Shown: in pieces, positions 6,615-8,923 of the stretch | Layout of the letters: each line of letters opens with the position of its first letter | Numbering within the stretch: position 1 is the first letter of the stretch | From: Treponema sp. | Lineage (GTDB): Bacteria > Spirochaetota > Spirochaetia > Treponematales > Treponemataceae | Assembly (NCBI GenBank): GCA_017421145.1 | Contig: JAFOTA010000124.1 | Span: 1 to 8,923 of the forward strand | Direction of reading: 5' to 3' | DNA: 8,923 bases | Made by a program: the position numbers and the translations under genes | The notes under the pieces: generated by a model | Seen by the model: only the letters and a program-made list of their open reading frames with translations | Databases searched by the model: none | Told to the model about the DNA's origin: nothing

Positions 6615-7945
6615 TGAAATTCAAACCGCTTGAAAAATTCGATTTTATAATTGTCATCTGCGTGCTCATACTTACCGTAATGGGCGTGGCATACATATAT
6701 TCTTCCGGCATTGACTCTTCGGGCTACATACAGAACACCAACCACATAAAGCAGATTATATGGGCTTCGGTAGGATTCGTCATGATGCTTGTGGTTTCGC
6801 TCCTGAACTACAAGAGGACAATCAGATATATAAAATTCATCGTTCCGGCAATACTCGTGCTTCTTGTCATTACGCCGTTTTTCGGTGCAACCCTCAACAA
6901 TGCGCGCAGCTGGCTTAAAATAGGAAAAGTTTTCATACAGCCGTCGGAATTCTCAAAAATCATCTATATTTTGTTCTTTGCATGGTATCTTGAAAAATCA
7001 AAGAAGGACAAGCCTCAGAAACGTTTTGCCCTTTCGCTCGTTTTTCTTGCAATACCGCTCGGACTGATTCTTCTTCAACCTGACTTCGGTACGGCAATGG
7101 TTTTCATCCCGATTTTCCTTTTCATGTGCCTGATTGCAGGAATCCCGATAAGATACGTGGCCGGGCTTTTCTTTTCAGGTGCGCTCATCATTCTTTTCAC
7201 GGTTCTTCCGCTTTGGGAAACATACATCTACGGTAAGAGCGTTCCTATAATAAAGCTTCTCACGAACAAAAAGCTTTTCATGGTGCTTATCGCGGCATCG
7301 GCTGTAATAACGCTCATGGGTCTTTTGGGATTCATTTTCCTGAAAAAATCATATTTCTACTGGATTACGTACGTGTCAGGAATAATCTTCCTTGGCCTCG
7401 TAGGCTCGCTCGTTTTCGGAAAAGTCCTTAAGGAATACCAGATCAAGCGTCTCATAATCTTCCTTAACCCGAACGTTGACCCGAAAGATGCAGGATGGAA
7501 CATCATAAACTCCCAGATTGCGATCGGTTCAGGCGGATTCAGCGGAAAAGGGTATCTCATGGGAACGCAGAGCCATTACCGCTTCCTTCCTCAGCAGAGT
7601 ACGGACTTCATTTTCGGAATCCTTGCAGAAGAGAGCGGATTTTTGGGATGCATGGTACTTTTCGTTGCATACCTTGCAATCCTCCTGAGAATCATAAAGA
7701 CCATGCGCACTATCAACGACTCATACGGACTGAACATCTGCGCCGGGGTTCTGGGGCTTTTCTTCTTCCATTTCCTCATAAACGTAGGAATGGTCATGGG
7801 CATCATGCCTTGTACCGGTATTCCGCTTCCTTTCGTTTCATACGGAGGATCCGCATACATTACGAACGCGGCCGCACTGGGTCTTGTAATGAGCGCACGA
7901 TCAAGGAAACTTGACTTCTCGCTTTCATACCTCGGGAAAAGCTGA
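6614..7945 (+). CDS. rodA: Peptidoglycan glycosyltransferase RodA (SEDS family)
   Basis: 443 residues. RodA polymerises lipid II into glycan strands and pairs with PBP2. It is polytopic, with SEDS hallmarks: 'NNARSWLKIG' (about 95-104), 'LQPDFGTAM' (from 154), the loop 'NPNVDPKDAGWNIINSQIAI' with Asp289 corresponding to the proposed catalytic Asp262 of E. coli RodA, 'GTQSHYRFLPQQSTDFIF' and the C-terminal 'GIPLPFVSYGGSA'. The ATG at 6614 overlaps the PBP2 stop (TAATG) and has GGAGAGG (6599-6605) upstream. The reading frame is open to 6452, but that extension lies inside PBP2 and is not expected in RodA. The protein is about 70 residues longer than E. coli RodA (370). The excess lies between LQPD and the Asp289 loop (about residues 203-272) and looks like two extra membrane segments. 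It is the last gene of the cluster, and no clear terminator follows. Confidence 0.97.
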   Translation: MKFKPLEKFDFIIVICVLILTVMGVAYIYSSGIDSSGYIQNTNHIKQIIWASVGFVMMLVVSLLNYKRTIRYIKFIVPAILVLLVITPFFGATLNNARSWLKIGKVFIQPSEFSKIIYILFFAWYLEKSKKDKPQKRFALSLVFLAIPLGLILLQPDFGTAMVFIPIFLFMCLIAGIPIRYVAGLFFSGALIILFTVLPLWETYIYGKSVPIIKLLTNKKLFMVLIAASAVITLMGLLGFIFLKKSYFYWITYVSGIIFLGLVGSLVFGKVLKEYQIKRLIIFLNPNVDPKDAGWNIINSQIAIGSGGFSGKGYLMGTQSHYRFLPQQSTDFIFGILAEESGFLGCMVLFVAYLAILLRIIKTMRTINDSYGLNICAGVLGLFFFHFLINVGMVMGIMPCTGIPLPFVSYGGSAYITNAAALGLVMSARSRKLDFSLSYLGKS

Positions 7946-7984
7946 AAAATATTCTCTAAAAACACTCAAAAACTGTAACTTTAA

Positions 7985-8013
7985 TTGAATTTTTAGCTTT
8001 CTCATTGTATACT
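7985..8013 (+). promoter_or_regulatory. Candidate sigma-70 promoter for the lipoprotein gene
   Basis: TTGAAT (7985-7990, 4/6 to the -35 consensus) and TATACT (8008-8013, 5/6 to the -10 consensus) are separated by exactly 17 bases. The start would fall near 8020, with a leader of about 30 bases holding the Shine-Dalgarno. A second TATACT occurs at 8031-8036, but its best upstream partner (TTGTAT, 8005-8010) is 20 bases away, a poorer fit. The rest of the 7946-8051 gap is AT-rich with no clear rodA terminator. Confidence 0.6.
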
Positions 8014-8051
8014 GTAGGTATTAGATTCTATATACTAAGAGGAGATAGAAT

Positions 8052-8923
8052 ATGAAAAAGACTACAAAACTTGCCGGGCTTGCCGCAGGGCTTTTAGCTT
8101 TGGTCGGCGTGATATTCACGTCTTGTGATGTTCTCAGGACATTCGGAAAAGATTATTTCTATGGAACATGGCTCACGTTGGATTATGACAGCAGCGGAAA
8201 CGTCATTCCTTTCTATCATGGAACAAACAATAAGTACTACACAATAAGATGGGACTTTGACGGAAAATCAGAGAACATTTCCACGACAGGAACGGGAGTG
8301 TTCAGGCAGCACCTCATAAACTACGGATCAACAACGCCGACAAAAAATGCAGACAACTCCTACACATACGGAAGCGTAGAAAATGAAACATACTGGTTCG
8401 GAAGCTATGATATAAGGGGTGATTCCGCATACAGCAAAGGAAAACTCTACCTCTCATATCAGGTCGGATTTGACATTGATGACGCAATATCACATGGTGC
8501 AACAGTAAGCAACGGCACGATCAGCCTTCCTGCATCGGGTTCTGGAACATACAGCAAAGCTCTTGCGGATCAGATAGTCGCAGTGCTGGACACATGGAAG
8601 CTCGAAGACTTCCTGAACTTTGCCTACAATAACACATTGGGACTTGACAACATAAAGACTACAAACACCGCATTGCACGGTCTTGCTTACAACGCAAATG
8701 ATGTAATCTCAAACTGCTGTGGCTGCACGGCTAAGGCAGATACACGCTGGGTTACGGTTCAGGTACGCTACAACAGCAACAACACAAAGATTCTCTGCAG
8801 CGACATAGAATACTTCCGCTTCAACCTGAGGGACGTAAGCACAACCGGATACTGCCGCATGATGGATACGGTCCTCGACAAGGACGGAAACACAATAACC
8901 GGAGGAATCTACAACCAGTGGGC
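8052..8923 (+). CDS. Predicted lipoprotein of unknown function, 3' partial
   Basis: The frame stays open from the ATG at 8052 to the window end (290 codons plus two bases), so the C-terminus is missing. AGAGGAG (8038-8044) lies seven bases upstream. The N-terminus has two Lys, a hydrophobic core (about 7-22) and a lipobox 'IFTSC' with Cys25. That is a relaxed box of the spirochaete kind and predicts cleavage before Cys25 and a lipid anchor. Asp at +2 could bias the protein towards the inner membrane by the E. coli rule, which may not hold in spirochaetes. The mature part is rich in Tyr, Ser, Thr, Asn and Gly and looks beta-rich, opening with 'YFYGTWLTLDYD', a GxW start reminiscent of lipocalin-like barrels; this is only a hint. 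It has a Cys cluster C222-C223-G224-C225 and further Cys near 250 and 270. I do not recognise the family. It has its own promoter and is probably not functionally tied to the mre operon. Confidence 0.85.
   Translation, partial: MKKTTKLAGLAAGLLALVGVIFTSCDVLRTFGKDYFYGTWLTLDYDSSGNVIPFYHGTNNKYYTIRWDFDGKSENISTTGTGVFRQHLINYGSTTPTKNADNSYTYGSVENETYWFGSYDIRGDSAYSKGKLYLSYQVGFDIDDAISHGATVSNGTISLPASGSGTYSKALADQIVAVLDTWKLEDFLNFAYNNTLGLDNIKTTNTALHGLAYNANDVISNCCGCTAKADTRWVTVQVRYNSNNTKILCSDIEYFRFNLRDVSTTGYCRMMDTVLDKDGNTITGGIYNQW

Noticed and set aside
7495..7914. 139-residue + frame inside rodA
   Set aside because: The Arg/His-rich translation is typical of an off-frame reading of rodA, and no domain or separate ribosome site supports it.

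Overview
The window looks like a chromosomal housekeeping segment from a spirochaete, most likely Treponema or a close relative. That placement is inferred. It rests on gene order (zinc-ribbon protein, RNase P RNA, TPR membrane protein, then mreB-mreC-mreD-PBP2-rodA), which I recall as resembling the mre region of Treponema pallidum, and on a relaxed spirochaete-type lipobox in the last gene. Base composition is moderate. The species cannot be named from the sequence. Every supported gene lies on the + strand.

Region 1 (1-1098): the 3' part of a coiled-coil/C4 zinc-ribbon protein with a very acidic tail, followed by rnpB, the catalytic RNA of RNase P. The RNA fills almost all of the 480-base gap before the next gene. 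Helices P1, P2, P3, P4, P18 and a P19-like hairpin can be drawn directly on the sequence.

Region 2 (1099-2193): a membrane-anchored TPR protein, then an 84-base gap with a small hairpin, a perfect -10 box and a strong Shine-Dalgarno site in front of mreB.

Region 3 (2194-7945): a compact cell-elongation operon, mreB-mreC-mreD-mrdA(PBP2)-rodA. Gaps are 11 and 32 bases, and two junctions overlap (23 bases and 1 base). MreB is the cytoskeletal filament, MreC and MreD are its membrane partners, and RodA and PBP2 are the glycan polymerase and the cross-linking transpeptidase. Together they form the Rod complex (elongasome). RodA carries about 70 extra residues, probably two extra membrane segments, relative to E. 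coli RodA.

Region 4 (7946-8923): a 106-base gap with no clear terminator but a good sigma-70-type promoter, then the first 290 codons of a predicted lipoprotein of unknown function that runs off the window.

No mobile element, CRISPR array, tRNA or frameshifted gene is visible. The region is largely conventional. The points most worth a second look are the extra base in the most conserved block of rnpB, the short repeat flanking rnpB, the RodA insertion, the acidic tail of the zinc-ribbon protein, the TPR protein beside the elongasome genes, and the unrecognised lipoprotein.
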